Shown: in pieces, positions 1-7,579 of the stretch
Numbering within the stretch: position 1 is the stretch's first letter
Layout: every line of letters begins with the position of its first letter
NCBI RefSeq assembly: GCF_018613755.1
Contig: NZ_JAGGPP010000004.1
Location: 1-64,000 of the forward strand
Reading direction: 5' to 3'
Source: Arthrobacter sp. ISL-72
Lineage (GTDB): Bacteria > Actinomycetota > Actinomycetes > Actinomycetales > Micrococcaceae
DNA length: 64,000 nucleotides
The notes under the pieces: generated by a model
Told to the model about the DNA's origin: nothing
Seen by the model: only the letters and a program-made list of their open reading frames with translations
Databases searched by the model: none
Translations under genes and position numbers: made by a program

Positions 1-259
1 GACGATCCGTCCGGATAGGGATCCCTCAACGGACACTTTGGGGGCGGGTCTAGCACGCCAGGGCTGCCATGGTCCGTGGCCCAACAGTGAGAGGGACTTG
101 GCAGTGGCGCGTAGGTGCTGCGCGGGTAGTCGTGTCGAGCGTGCGTCGTGCCGGACGCGGACTAATCGCCGCCACGGAGTTCATAATGCACTTCATGGCG
201 CTGAAAGCTGGGGAGCGAGACCAGGACGATCAACCGTAAGCGGATCGCACGCGACAAGT
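1..259. other. Left-edge region without a recognisable gene
   Basis: I see no open frame with convincing composition, no ribosome binding site followed by a plausible protein, and no RNA gene. The next feature is the minus-strand GyrA-like small gene that ends at 260. Confidence 0.4.
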
Positions 260-532
260 TCAGCGCCCATCGGGCAACTTTGATCTAAGTTCTTCTGCAT
301 AGGAAGCGATGGCCTGACGCTGGCCTCGGGTGAATCTTCTGGCCTGCAGGTCGAGGACTGCCCGGCTGCGCACTTCTCCCACGCCCAACAGTTGACCCAC
401 GCGACGGATTGCTTCGTCCAGGTCCTCTGAATCCTCAATCACCTGGAAGACCTCGTCCCGCCGATCCATCGCCTGCACCAGAGCCTCGTGGATCATCAAT
501 TGTTTCCTCGTCTGCCGCTCATCCTCATCCAT
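260..532 (-). CDS. Small protein resembling the GyrA/ParC helical (tower) segment
   Basis: This encodes about 90 residues starting MDEDERQTRKQL. An in-frame ATG lies 12 codons upstream at 568, but the acidic internal start looks more natural. The protein is nearly all helical and charged. Its central part (EALVQAMDRRDEVFQVIEDS, then SRAVLDLQARRFTRGQRQAI) follows the end of the type II topoisomerase A subunit breakage domain, where GyrA has a helix followed by QAQAILDLRLQKLTGLE. The catalytic tyrosine domain and the beta-pinwheel are absent, so it cannot be a gyrase subunit. It could bind gyrase as a decoy or just keep a dimerisation helix; this is inference. It stands alone, with no co-directional neighbour. 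Confidence 0.6.
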   Translation of the reverse strand: MDEDERQTRKQLMIHEALVQAMDRRDEVFQVIEDSEDLDEAIRRVGQLLGVGEVRSRAVLDLQARRFTRGQRQAIASYAEELRSKLPDGR

Positions 533-805
533 GCCGCGATTCTTGCACGACCGGCAGTCTTGGGGCATTTCCGTCCAGTTTGGGGATCCTCAGGCGGGAC
601 AACACTGAGTACAGCGAATCTGTCCCGCTCAACGCGTTCCACAAAGGGGGACCCCGCTATTGGGACGGTTTCAAGCGTCTATACGGACGCCCCTTACCGG
701 ACGTTGGCAATGAAACCGACCACCACTCTGGGCCGGTTTGCGGGATCTCCTTGTGGTCAATCTGGGAGTACTCTCATCCCGTAAGAGGCCGTGGGAGGAC
801 GCTCG

Positions 806-904
806 ATGAAAAAATGGCAGCCGCCTATCATCACACTCCTTTTCGTCGCGGCAGTTGTCATTCTCTATTTCAACGGGCTTTTAGGAAACACGGCGGTCCC
901 CTAA
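806..904 (+). CDS. 32-residue single-pass membrane peptide
   Basis: An ATG at 806 is preceded by a good ribosome binding site (GGGAGGA at about 793-799). It opens a 32-codon frame ending TAA at 902-904. The peptide starts MKKWQPP, continues with about 17 hydrophobic residues (IITLLFVAAVVILYFNG) and ends LLGNTAVP. This is the layout of a membrane-anchored micropeptide with its positive charges inside. No partner gene is adjacent: the surrounding 570-1010 has no other convincing frame. The function is unknown, and the short length means chance cannot be excluded, although the ribosome binding site and charge pattern favour a gene. Confidence 0.4.
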   Translation: MKKWQPPIITLLFVAAVVILYFNGLLGNTAVP

Positions 905-1012
905 TCCGCACCTACCCGTTCCGTTTGCCCCGATGAGGTCCTTTCCCTATGCGAGCACTGGCGCAGGCTGCGCTATTGACGCCCGATTCAGGCTATCGGC
1001 TAACTGGTCTCG

Positions 1013-1597
1013 TTACTCGGGCGGGGAATCCCGGGTTATCAGTCGTGGTTCGGCGTGGGCGGTGGCAGTGGGCGGTCCCTGCCACATCTTGATGAAACGT
1101 GGCAGGCCTTTGCCTCGCTCTGATTCGGAGGACAGGACAGACACCGGTGATGGCGGTTCCTTCCAGAACTGGACCAGGTGCCGCTCGGCCGGCGATTCCA
1201 CGACCTCGTCAAAGGCTGTGTCCCGGCCGGTGGCATGAAGCCGGGCACGGTAGCTGCCCTTCTCATCGCCCATAACCGTGCCGATATCCTTCGTCTCCCA
1301 GCCTGTGGGCTCATTGAAGTAGGCCCGCCCCTCGGGGAACATCAGGGACACCTCGTGGATGTCTTCCCATCCGGACGCGGGTACCTCCGGTTTCGCACCG
1401 AGGATCTCCACCGTCAAGTCGATCGGCCCTGAATACACGCCGGTGGAAACCAACGGAATCCTCAGCGACAAGTCCTGCCTCTCGCCACGCATCGACGCTT
1501 GCAGGGCAGCTACAGGGTCTGCCGGAGGAAAAGGCTCCACCACGAAATCCACGACATGGTGCCATGCCCTGATCACGAAAGCTGCCGATTCGATCAC
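1013..1597 (-). CDS. Hypothetical protein, paralogue A of a divergent pair
   Basis: This is a 194-residue soluble protein with no signal peptide or membrane segment. Its middle (WEDIHEVSLMFPEG, then GSYRARLHATGRD, then HLVQFWKEPP) matches the same order of motifs in the divergent gene at 1907-2434 (WEDVVEVSFILPEG, GSYRLRVSAKGRD, YLLQMWPAPP). The two are therefore diverged copies of one family. Proteins with this GSYRxRxxAxGRD...LxQxWPAPP ending are often found as orphan hypotheticals in actinobacteria, in my recollection sometimes near toxin/immunity genes, but no toxin is visible here. The C-terminal 30 residues after the shared block are not matched in the paralogue and look like an extension. 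The function is unknown. Confidence 0.6.
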   Translation of the reverse strand: MIESAAFVIRAWHHVVDFVVEPFPPADPVAALQASMRGERQDLSLRIPLVSTGVYSGPIDLTVEILGAKPEVPASGWEDIHEVSLMFPEGRAYFNEPTGWETKDIGTVMGDEKGSYRARLHATGRDTAFDEVVESPAERHLVQFWKEPPSPVSVLSSESERGKGLPRFIKMWQGPPTATAHAEPRLITRDSPPE

Positions 1598-1906
1598 AGG
1601 CCCTGCCTTTCAAGCAGTATGGACACGGAACGTGCCTGCTTCAATTACCCGCATTGGAACATAAAGGACGCTGGCCAGTACAGAGCAAGTTCCGAGCGTC
1701 TCAGGTTCCAAGAAGGTGACAAGACTGGACCTAGCGTTGCATCTGAGGGCCGTGAACGGTCGGATCAGGATGCACCCAGGAGATGGCGGCAGCCAAAACC
1801 GTCCCCTTCAGCGTTCCCCTTTTCGGGACATCTCTTCGTAGGACCTCGGCATGGCGGTTGTCTGCTACTGACCGGCAAGTTCCAGCGCGGCCCGTATCCT
1901 GATGCT

Positions 1907-2434
1907 GTGGAGCGGGTGCTGTTGGACCGAATTGTCGAGACCGACTACGGACAGCTCGATCTCGTGTGGAGTCCAAGCGGTGGTTTCGATGGAAACTTCG
2001 ACCGCTTCTTCGCTGGTCAGGTCAATGGTTTGGTCGGCGCTTCCGACCCCGATGGGGTGTACATCCATCTCGCCCGCCGGTCAGGTGGGTCGCCCCTACG
2101 CATAGTTCTATTGGGCGCGCCACCCACGGGCGACGATGTCTCTTGGGAGGACGTCGTCGAGGTATCGTTCATCCTCCCCGAAGGACCCCAAATGCGGTGG
2201 AATACCTGGGCGGGCGAGAGCTGGGGAATACTGGGCGGCCTCCCACACGGCAGCTACCGATTGCGAGTCAGCGCCAAGGGACGAGATCAGGGGCACGCCG
2301 GTGAGTTTTCCGAACACCCGGTCGATGCCTATCTCCTCCAGATGTGGCCCGCACCTCCACAGTCAGACGCCGTTTTGCGCACTGGGAGCGAGGACGGGCG
2401 ATACTGGCACAGCGAGGTAGGTAATCGTCGATAA
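1907..2434 (+). CDS. Hypothetical protein, paralogue B of a divergent pair
   Basis: The open frame extends far upstream, but only the part from about 1907 has protein-like composition. I chose GTG at 1907 (VERVLLDRIVETDYGQLDLV) because from here the protein aligns end to end with paralogue A at 1013-1597. It has about 175 residues and is soluble and acidic. The conserved core is WEDVVEVSFILPEG, a Trp-rich loop, GSYRLRVSAKGRD and YLLQMWPAPP. No strong ribosome binding site is visible at this GTG, so the start is uncertain. It is divergent from A, with about 309 bp between the two starts. The function is unknown; an immunity-like or ligand-binding role would be a guess. Confidence 0.55.
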   Translation: MERVLLDRIVETDYGQLDLVWSPSGGFDGNFDRFFAGQVNGLVGASDPDGVYIHLARRSGGSPLRIVLLGAPPTGDDVSWEDVVEVSFILPEGPQMRWNTWAGESWGILGGLPHGSYRLRVSAKGRDQGHAGEFSEHPVDAYLLQMWPAPPQSDAVLRTGSEDGRYWHSEVGNRR

Positions 2435-2525
2435 CCAAACGCCCCACCAGAAATTGGAAACGAATGACGGCCCCAAGTGGCCAATTTTTTTGTTCGTCCT
2501 ACTGGCAGTCGCCTTCCTGGTAGTG

Positions 2526-2720
2526 CTAGAACAGCAATTCGACGTCGAACTCGTCGGACGGGTCACCGGTAAGCTCCCACGCCGCGTCCCGGACGACGTC
2601 TTGGATTTCTTCGGCGGTAGTGACTGTGCGCAGGCTGGTCGACCCGCTGGCGACACTGCCCAGTGTGACGGTGGCGACCGTTCGGGGGACGCCGCTGACC
2701 CTAACGGTGTCGGCGGTCAT
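2526..2720 (-). CDS. Small acidic hypothetical protein
   Basis: This is a 64-residue frame with a normal amino-acid mix: VRVSGVPRTVATVTLG, then AEEIQDVVRDAAWELTGDP, ending FDVELLF. It reads like a compact beta-strand plus helix protein. The ribosome binding site before the ATG at 2720 is weak (GGACAGGG). A competing plus-strand frame (2454-2744) begins with a hydrophobic stretch but degenerates into Cys/Gly/Asp-rich sequence, so I prefer the minus strand. It sits head to head with the DUF4235 remnant that starts at about 2723. No family is recognised. Confidence 0.35.
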   Translation of the reverse strand: MTADTVRVSGVPRTVATVTLGSVASGSTSLRTVTTAEEIQDVVRDAAWELTGDPSDEFDVELLF

Positions 2721-2722
2721 CC

Positions 2723-2863
2723 CTGTCCACCGGCTACGCCTTAAAAGAGATCCTGATCGCCGCCGCCATCCAGGGCGCTATCTTCGCCGTGGTTAAGACG
2801 GTCCTGGACCGCGGCGGCGCGCGGCTCTTCGAGCGCTGGACCGGAGAACGGCCCGGCGAGTGA
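2723..2863 (+). pseudogene. DUF4235 protein, C-terminal remnant
   Basis: Reading from 2723, the sequence gives about 46 codons of clear DUF4235 C-terminus: ALKEILIAAAIQGAIFAVVK, then LDRGGARLFERWTGERPGE and TGA at 2861-2863. The family is normally about 80-95 residues with an N-terminal membrane helix. That half is missing here, replaced by the unrelated minus-strand frame at 2526-2720, and no start codon or ribosome binding site precedes the remnant. DUF4235 genes usually sit beside DUF3618 and holin-like genes in actinobacteria. The broken DUF3618 copy follows directly at 2994-3392, and an intact DUF3618/holin set lies at 6944-8807. Confidence 0.6.
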
Positions 2864-2993
2864 ACGCCGGCTTCCGCCAGGACCGAGGCTGCAACAGGGC
2901 GGGTCGACTGACGCCTGCTGACCTCCATGAACCCGGAGGCGACGGTTGAGAACGTGAAGCGCGATATTAATGAAGTCACGACCACAGACACCC

Positions 2994-3392
2994 ATGAGCA
3001 CTCTGATCACCCCCGACCTCGGAACGGCCCAAGGATGCCCGGCCTGAGGAAATTCAGCAGGATATTGAGCGTACCCGTGAGGAGTAGGGAGAAACCGTAG
3101 GGGTCCTGGCCTGGCCTCCAAGCTCGACTTCAAGGCACAGGCCAGGAACAAAGCTGATGCCGTGAAGGCACGCGCCGGGAGCGCCGCTGCCGCTGCCCGA
3201 AAGCGGGTATCGGACACTGCAGCCTTGGCAAGCGGGCGGTTCAGCGAGATATCGCGCAAGGAATCAGAATACGCACCCAAGAACGGCGGGCAACGGGCAC
3301 AGCTGATGATTGCCGCCACCGGTGTTGCCGCAGCGGCGATCGTCGCCTTGATATGGCGCGCCTGCACGCGGTCCTCAAGACCATCCAAGTGA
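2994..3392 (+). pseudogene. DUF3618 protein, broken by frameshifts and a stop
   Basis: The pieces of a DUF3618 protein can be read in successive frames. The conserved start EEIQQDIERTREE runs from 3046 into a TAG at 3085-3087 where the family has Leu. The same frame then gives GETVGVLA. After a shift near 3110 the sequence continues ASKLDFKAQARNKADAVKAR. From 3162 there is an open stretch with Ala-rich helix, then LMIAATGVAAAAIVALIW, the usual C-terminal membrane helix. A further shift separates the likely ATG at 2994 from the first motif. With at least three lesions it is a decayed gene. It once paired with the DUF4235 remnant just upstream and duplicates the intact gene at 6944-7579. Confidence 0.65.
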
Positions 3393-3567
3393 TCGGCGGC
3401 CAATAGGCTCCGCCGGGCACCGGCGGCCGCAAGAACGCCAGCAAGTCCACTGGTGTTCTTGCTGCTCTTCAAGGCCTGGTGTTCGGGTTGCGGCGCGTGG
3501 AGAACCTGTCTGGGACATTTCGTCCATCATCCAGGTCTGTGTCTGCGCGGATAATGATGTGGTTCTC

Positions 3568-4089
3568 TTAGATGGCGGACTGGGTGGCGGCTGGATCGTT
3601 GGGGATCGCCCCGTTTCCAATCGCCCCGTTCTCAGGTGTCTGTTCCATTGGAGGCTCGACTGGGGCTTCCCCGACTGGGCGAAGGGCGCGCCAGAGGCTG
3701 GCGCCACAAAGCGCAGCGGCTGCCGCGATTCCGGTAATCAACCACGGCTTCCGAGACGGCTTTTCAGACCGGGCCAACTCCGCGCCCAGGTCCGGCGCGG
3801 AAGAGTTAGCCTTCGCTGTGATCCGGGTTATCCGCTCATGGACCCGGGGAGTCACGGCCCCCACTCCCCCGGCGAGTTCGTCGGCAATCGTGCGCAGGCT
3901 AGCTTGAATCCGCGGAGAAGCTGCCTCGAGGCCGCTGTCGATCCCGGTCAGTGCCCGGTGTAAGGCGGCTTCGATTCCGGGTGTTGCCCACTCCCTGCCC
4001 TTGGCCAGCTGGGTAAGGAGATTTTCTTGGAGATGGTGGGCGCGAGCGGTGGGGACGGAATTTTGTGATGTATGCACGGTTGCCTCCAT
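3568..4089 (-). CDS. Hypothetical single-pass membrane protein
   Basis: This encodes 173 residues. Residues 1-105 are helical with a regular pattern (HLQENLLTQLAKGREWATPG, later ASLRTIADELAGGVG, then TPRVHERITRITAK), resembling coiled-coil or LEA-type stress proteins. Residues about 110-135 (KPWLITGIAAAAALCGASLW) form one membrane helix preceded by positive charges. The tail is Pro/Glu/Asn-rich. It lies downstream of the PRC-barrel/DUF2382 gene on the same strand, 180 bp away, in the stress island. Similar sized proteins of unknown function occur beside DUF3618 and CsbD genes in Arthrobacter; this is my recollection of gene neighbourhoods, not a search result. Confidence 0.6.
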   Translation of the reverse strand: MEATVHTSQNSVPTARAHHLQENLLTQLAKGREWATPGIEAALHRALTGIDSGLEAASPRIQASLRTIADELAGGVGAVTPRVHERITRITAKANSSAPDLGAELARSEKPSRKPWLITGIAAAAALCGASLWRALRPVGEAPVEPPMEQTPENGAIGNGAIPNDPAATQSAI

Positions 4090-4269
4090 GGGGTGGGTGT
4101 CAACGGAAAAAGCTGATGTTTCCCTACAAACAGTCTTGTTTTGCAGGAATGCGCGAGGCGGATCGCCGAACGTTTGCAGCGCCTAGATGGCCGCTGGGAG
4201 GGGTCTACTGGGGGCACACCGGGGTCATGGGCAGAGGCCCTGGCCCCGGTGCCTGCGCCGTCGGGGGTG

Positions 4270-5082
4270 CTATCTGCGGGTTTCGCCAGTGTCGGTATCG
4301 GTGTCGATGTTTTCCTTGCGGACTTCCTCCTGGACGGTGACGTCATCGGTCACGGTGTCCTTGTCGAGGCGGACCCGTTCGACCGGGACGGTTTCCTTCT
4401 CCACGACGGGGCGTTCCTCGTGCAGGGTGACCTCGTGTTCGTCCTCGGTGAGGTCCGGGCCGGACATCGCGGCGCCGCGGTTTTCCTCGGTGATCGGTTC
4501 GCGTTCGAGCCGGGCTTCCTCACGTTCCACCGGAACGGTCTGGGTGACGTTTTCGGTGGTGACGTACTTGCGCAGCCGCGCCCTGCCCGTGGCCTGCTTC
4601 TCGGTGCCGACCCGGAGGCGTTCCTCCGAGCGGGTCATCGCATCATCGGTCCCGCCGGCAGAGGTGTCCCTCCCCATCGTTCCGGTCGTTTCCCTGGACG
4701 CGTACGTGTCGGTGCCGGTGTCGGTCCTGCCGGTGTCGCGGGTGGTGTCGGTGTAGGTGGTGCCTCCGCCGAGACCGTAGTGCCCGTAAAGGCGGTCTTC
4801 CTCGCCCGGCTCCAGGTGGCCGTCCTCGGCGACCCTGGGTGCGTCTTTGACTTGGTCCTTGGTGTACGGGACGAGGATGTCGTTGCCTTCGATGCGTGCG
4901 CCTTCGAGCGGGACGAACGATTCGGACGTGCCGAACAGCCCGGTCTTGACCGTCACGAAGGTGGGTTCGCCGCTGTTGTCGTCGGCGTAGACCTGGCCGA
5001 TGGAGCCGATCTTGTCCCCGTCGGTGGTCAGGACGTTACCGCCGGCGTTGAGCACACCGTCAATGTTTTCCCTGGTGAACAT
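4270..5082 (-). CDS. PRC-barrel and DUF2382 stress protein
   Basis: I start at ATG 5082 because AAGGGAGA lies just before it; an upstream in-frame ATG at 5214 has no such site. The protein has about 270 residues. Residues 1-75 are a PRC-barrel (NVLTTDGDKIGSIGQVYADD, then FVTVKTGLFG, FVPLEGARI). Residues 110-160 are a Thr/Gly/Asp-rich linker. Residues 165-265 are DUF2382 (LRKYVTTENVTQTVPVEREE, EHEVTLHEERPVVEKE, VPVERVRLDKDTV). This is the standard two-domain arrangement, linked in several bacteria with stress and desiccation response. It faces away from CsbD at 5411. Confidence 0.85.
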   Translation of the reverse strand: MFTRENIDGVLNAGGNVLTTDGDKIGSIGQVYADDNSGEPTFVTVKTGLFGTSESFVPLEGARIEGNDILVPYTKDQVKDAPRVAEDGHLEPGEEDRLYGHYGLGGGTTYTDTTRDTGRTDTGTDTYASRETTGTMGRDTSAGGTDDAMTRSEERLRVGTEKQATGRARLRKYVTTENVTQTVPVEREEARLEREPITEENRGAAMSGPDLTEDEHEVTLHEERPVVEKETVPVERVRLDKDTVTDDVTVQEEVRKENIDTDTDTGETRR

Positions 5083-5289
5083 GATGTCTCCCTTGGATCT
5101 TGTTTCGGTTCGTTGAACTTGGCTACCGGGTTTCTTTGTATAAGGATCCCGTGCGGTGGTGACTGCTCCGTACCGGTGCGGGTTGTCACCACCGGGGGTG
5201 TGATGTGAGGGCATTCTGGACTCGGTGAAAGAGGGGCGGCCGGCAGGACCCGCGGCGGAAGCTCTCTGACCGGCCTTTCCATACTTATC

Positions 5290-5307
5290 CCATAAGCATA
5301 CTTACTA
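5290..5307. promoter_or_regulatory. Operator-like palindrome, site A (upstream of CsbD)
   Basis: The sequence CCATAAGCATACTTACTA fits the 18-bp palindrome TAGTAAGYNNRCTTACTA found at three other promoters in this island. The right arm matches perfectly and the left arm is weaker. It lies about 100 bp upstream of the CsbD gene and about 210 bp upstream of the divergent PRC/DUF2382 gene, so it could act on either. Confidence 0.55.
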
Positions 5308-5410
5308 TTGGGCTGGCGGGCACAGGAGAATTTTCGGTTGTGGTCGCTAGGAAGGAACAGTCAGCCGCCGGCGGCAGGCCGGCGGGGCGCGAACCGTAGG
5401 GAGAAACGCC

Positions 5411-5587
5411 ATGGGTTTGGATGACAAGATTAAGAACGCCGCAGACAAGCTGAGCGGCAAGGGCAAAGAAGCCGCAGGCGAAGCGACCGGCGATGAGAGC
5501 CTCAGGGCCGAGGGTAAGGGCGACCAGGCCAAGTCGGATCTGAAGCAGGCCGGTGAAAAGATCAAGGACGTCTTCAAGAAGGACTGA
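5411..5587 (+). CDS. CsbD-family general stress protein
   Basis: This 58-residue, very hydrophilic, Lys/Ala/Gly/Glu-rich protein starts MGLDDKIKNAADKLSGKGKE and ends KQAGEKIKDVFKKD. It contains the CsbD hallmarks: an N-terminal KIKNAADKLSGKGKEA-type repeat followed by ATGDESLRAEGKGDQAK. CsbD proteins are small, abundant, disordered stress proteins (sigma-B controlled in Bacillus) with no known enzymatic activity. The start has GGGAGAAACGCC upstream, a good ribosome binding site. It is the first plus-strand gene after palindrome site A, which suggests repression or activation through that site. Confidence 0.9.
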   Translation: MGLDDKIKNAADKLSGKGKEAAGEATGDESLRAEGKGDQAKSDLKQAGEKIKDVFKKD

Positions 5588-5776
5588 CTGCGACAGCCGC
5601 TGAGATAAGTGAACGACACTCTGCATAAATGAGTGGGTGTAGCCTCGCCAGGGAGCTGCACCCATTTTCCTCATCCTTCCCGGACGGTTTTCCCGAAGCC
5701 GTGGACCACACTGCCGTCCACGGGATAGGGACGTCCAGCCGGGACGGTCGGGGGGACCCCACGGTGCCGTGCGTGA

Positions 5777-6874
5777 TCACTGTCGCCGGTTCCGGCCGTC
5801 AGGCCTGTCTTTGTCCTGGCTGTGCTGCTCGCGCAGTTCCCGGCCGCGCTGGATGTCTTCCTCTTCCTGCTCGTGAAGTTTGTCGCTCTTCTTCGTGCCG
5901 CGTGGCGGCAGCTGAAGGGTTTCCTCCGCCTCGATGCCCCCCTGCAACTCCCGGCCGCGCTCCATCTCGGCGTCGAGCTCCGCACCGAACAGCAGCGACA
6001 TGTTCAGGATCCAGAGCCACAGAAGCATGACGATCACGCCGCCGATCGCGCCGTAGGTCTTGTTGTAGTTGCCGAAGTTGGCAACGTAGAATCCAAATCC
6101 CAGCGAGGCCAGCACGAAGATCATCAACGCGATGAAGGAGCCGACGCTCATCCAGCGGAACTTGGGCTGTTGGACGTTGGGGGTGGCGTAGTAAAGGATC
6201 GCTATGACCACGATGACCAGCAGGATAATGACCGGCCACTTGGCAATGTTCCAGACCGTCAGGAACACCCCGCCCAGTCCCAGGACGCCTCCGACTGCTT
6301 CGGCAACAGGGCCGCTGATCACCAGCATGGCCGCGAGCAGCGCAACGATGACCACGGACAGCACCGTCACACCGAGCATGGTTCCGCGGAGCTTGACGAA
6401 GCCGCGGCCTTCATCGATTTCATAAACCCGGTTCATGGCACGGCCGAACGCGCCCACGTAGCCCGAAGCGGACCAAAGGGCCGTTGCGAGGCCGATGACC
6501 AGGGTGAAGCCGGCCGCCGGTGACGTGGTGAGTTCTTCGATGGGCTGGCGGATCACATCCACTGTGGAACCAGGTGCAATGCCGCGCACAATATCCAGGA
6601 GTGCTGCCGTCGTTTTGTCCGCCTGGCCAAAGATGCCGAGCAGGGACACCAGGGCGAGCAGCGCCGGGAAAAGGGAGAGGACAGCGTAGTAGGTCAGGGC
6701 CGCGGCGAGGTCGGGGCATTGATCCTGGCTGAACTCCCGAAGGGTTTTCTTGGCGATGTATTTCCAGGACGGCTTGGTGACATCCGTGGGGCTGTCGGGT
6801 TTGCGTTCGTCATCGGGCGCGGGCGCGGTGTCCGCCTTGGCTGTGCTGGATTCCGGGGCTTCATTCGTGGCCAT
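5777..6874 (-). CDS. YihY/BrkB-family membrane protein
   Basis: The start at 6874 (MATNEAPESS) is set by GGAGGGTGG just upstream. The protein has about 365 residues: an acidic cytoplasmic N-terminus, the family entry motif (FSQDQCPDLAAALTYYAVLS), then six hydrophobic segments. Conserved elements include ATALWSASGYVGAFGRAMN and NKTYGAIGGVIVMLLWLW near residues 270-300. The C-terminus is a charged, Lys/Arg/Glu-rich tail. Members were once annotated as ribonuclease BN, which is wrong for this family; the true role is unknown, with links to envelope stress. It lies downstream of the DUF3618/holin-like/LEA-like operon on the same strand, 69 bp away, and may be read with it. Confidence 0.88.
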   Translation of the reverse strand: MATNEAPESSTAKADTAPAPDDERKPDSPTDVTKPSWKYIAKKTLREFSQDQCPDLAAALTYYAVLSLFPALLALVSLLGIFGQADKTTAALLDIVRGIAPGSTVDVIRQPIEELTTSPAAGFTLVIGLATALWSASGYVGAFGRAMNRVYEIDEGRGFVKLRGTMLGVTVLSVVIVALLAAMLVISGPVAEAVGGVLGLGGVFLTVWNIAKWPVIILLVIVVIAILYYATPNVQQPKFRWMSVGSFIALMIFVLASLGFGFYVANFGNYNKTYGAIGGVIVMLLWLWILNMSLLFGAELDAEMERGRELQGGIEAEETLQLPPRGTKKSDKLHEQEEEDIQRGRELREQHSQDKDRPDGRNRRQ

Positions 6875-6943
6875 GGGACCACCCTCCTCACTGGGGCCAT
6901 GATGGGCAGGCCAATCCTCGGCTGGCACGCCCGTGATGCAGCG

Positions 6944-7579
6944 TCAGGTGTTCTGGACGTGGTCCTTCGCCTCCGCCGCACTGTCCTTGACGTCGGAAAC
7001 GGCCACTTGGCCTTCTCCCTTGACGGTTTCGGCGGCTTCGGTGGCAGTTTCCTTGACGTTCTCCATGGCTTCCTGGGCTGGTTCCTTCAGGCCCTGGGCC
7101 ATGTCCTTTGCGGTTTCGGTCAGCTGGGTCGTGACCGGCTCCGCAGCGGACTTCAGGCTCTCCGCGGCTTCGCGTTCCTTCTCGCTCGGCGGGATCAGGG
7201 ACGAGACGAGCAGGCCGGCGCCGAAAGCGATCAGCCCGGCAGCGAGCGGGTTGCCCTGGGTTTTGGCCGCGGCCTTATGCGGGGCTTCGGAGATGGCTTC
7301 GCCGGCGTCGTGCATGGTGGAGCTGACGGCGGAGCCTGCATCGCTGATGGCGGATCCGGCAGTGCCGGTGGTCGAGTGGACCTTGGAGGTGGCGCGGCCC
7401 GCGGTGCCCATGACTTTCTCCTTCACTCCGAAGACGGCGTCCCTGACCTTGTCCTTGACCTTGTCGGTCTGGCGGTGGACGACGTTGGACGGTGTCACTT
7501 TGTCGGCCACGGCGTCCACGTTGGTTCCGAGGCGTGCCCGGGTTTCTTCGATGTCGGCGCGGATGGCGTTTTCACTCAT
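6944..7579 (-). CDS. DUF3618 domain protein
   Basis: This encodes 211 residues. The N-terminal 45 residues carry the DUF3618 signature (AIRADIEETRARLGTNVDAV, ADKVTPSNVVHRQ). A Ser/Thr/Ala-rich helical stretch follows, then one membrane helix with the usual GNPLAAGLIAFGAGLLVSSL. The tail is an LEA-like amphipathic repeat (KDMAQGLKEPAQEAMENVKE and similar 11-residue units), so it combines DUF3618 with a desiccation-protein style tail. Its ATG overlaps the stop of the holin-like gene by 4 bp, showing translational coupling. It is the third gene of a three-gene operon preceded by palindrome site B. A ruined copy lies at 2994-3392. Confidence 0.88.
   Translation of the reverse strand: MSENAIRADIEETRARLGTNVDAVADKVTPSNVVHRQTDKVKDKVRDAVFGVKEKVMGTAGRATSKVHSTTGTAGSAISDAGSAVSSTMHDAGEAISEAPHKAAAKTQGNPLAAGLIAFGAGLLVSSLIPPSEKEREAAESLKSAAEPVTTQLTETAKDMAQGLKEPAQEAMENVKETATEAAETVKGEGQVAVSDVKDSAAEAKDHVQNT

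Noticed and set aside
2454-2744. Plus-strand frame starting METNDGPKWPIFLFVLLAVA
   Set aside because: The first 30 residues look like a membrane peptide, but the remainder is Cys/Gly/Asp-rich shadow sequence opposite a better minus-strand frame, and it would need a TTG start without a ribosome binding site.
5822-6523. 233-codon frame antisense to the YihY gene
   Set aside because: Its His/Asp/Gln-rich composition is the mirror of hydrophobic codons in the membrane protein.
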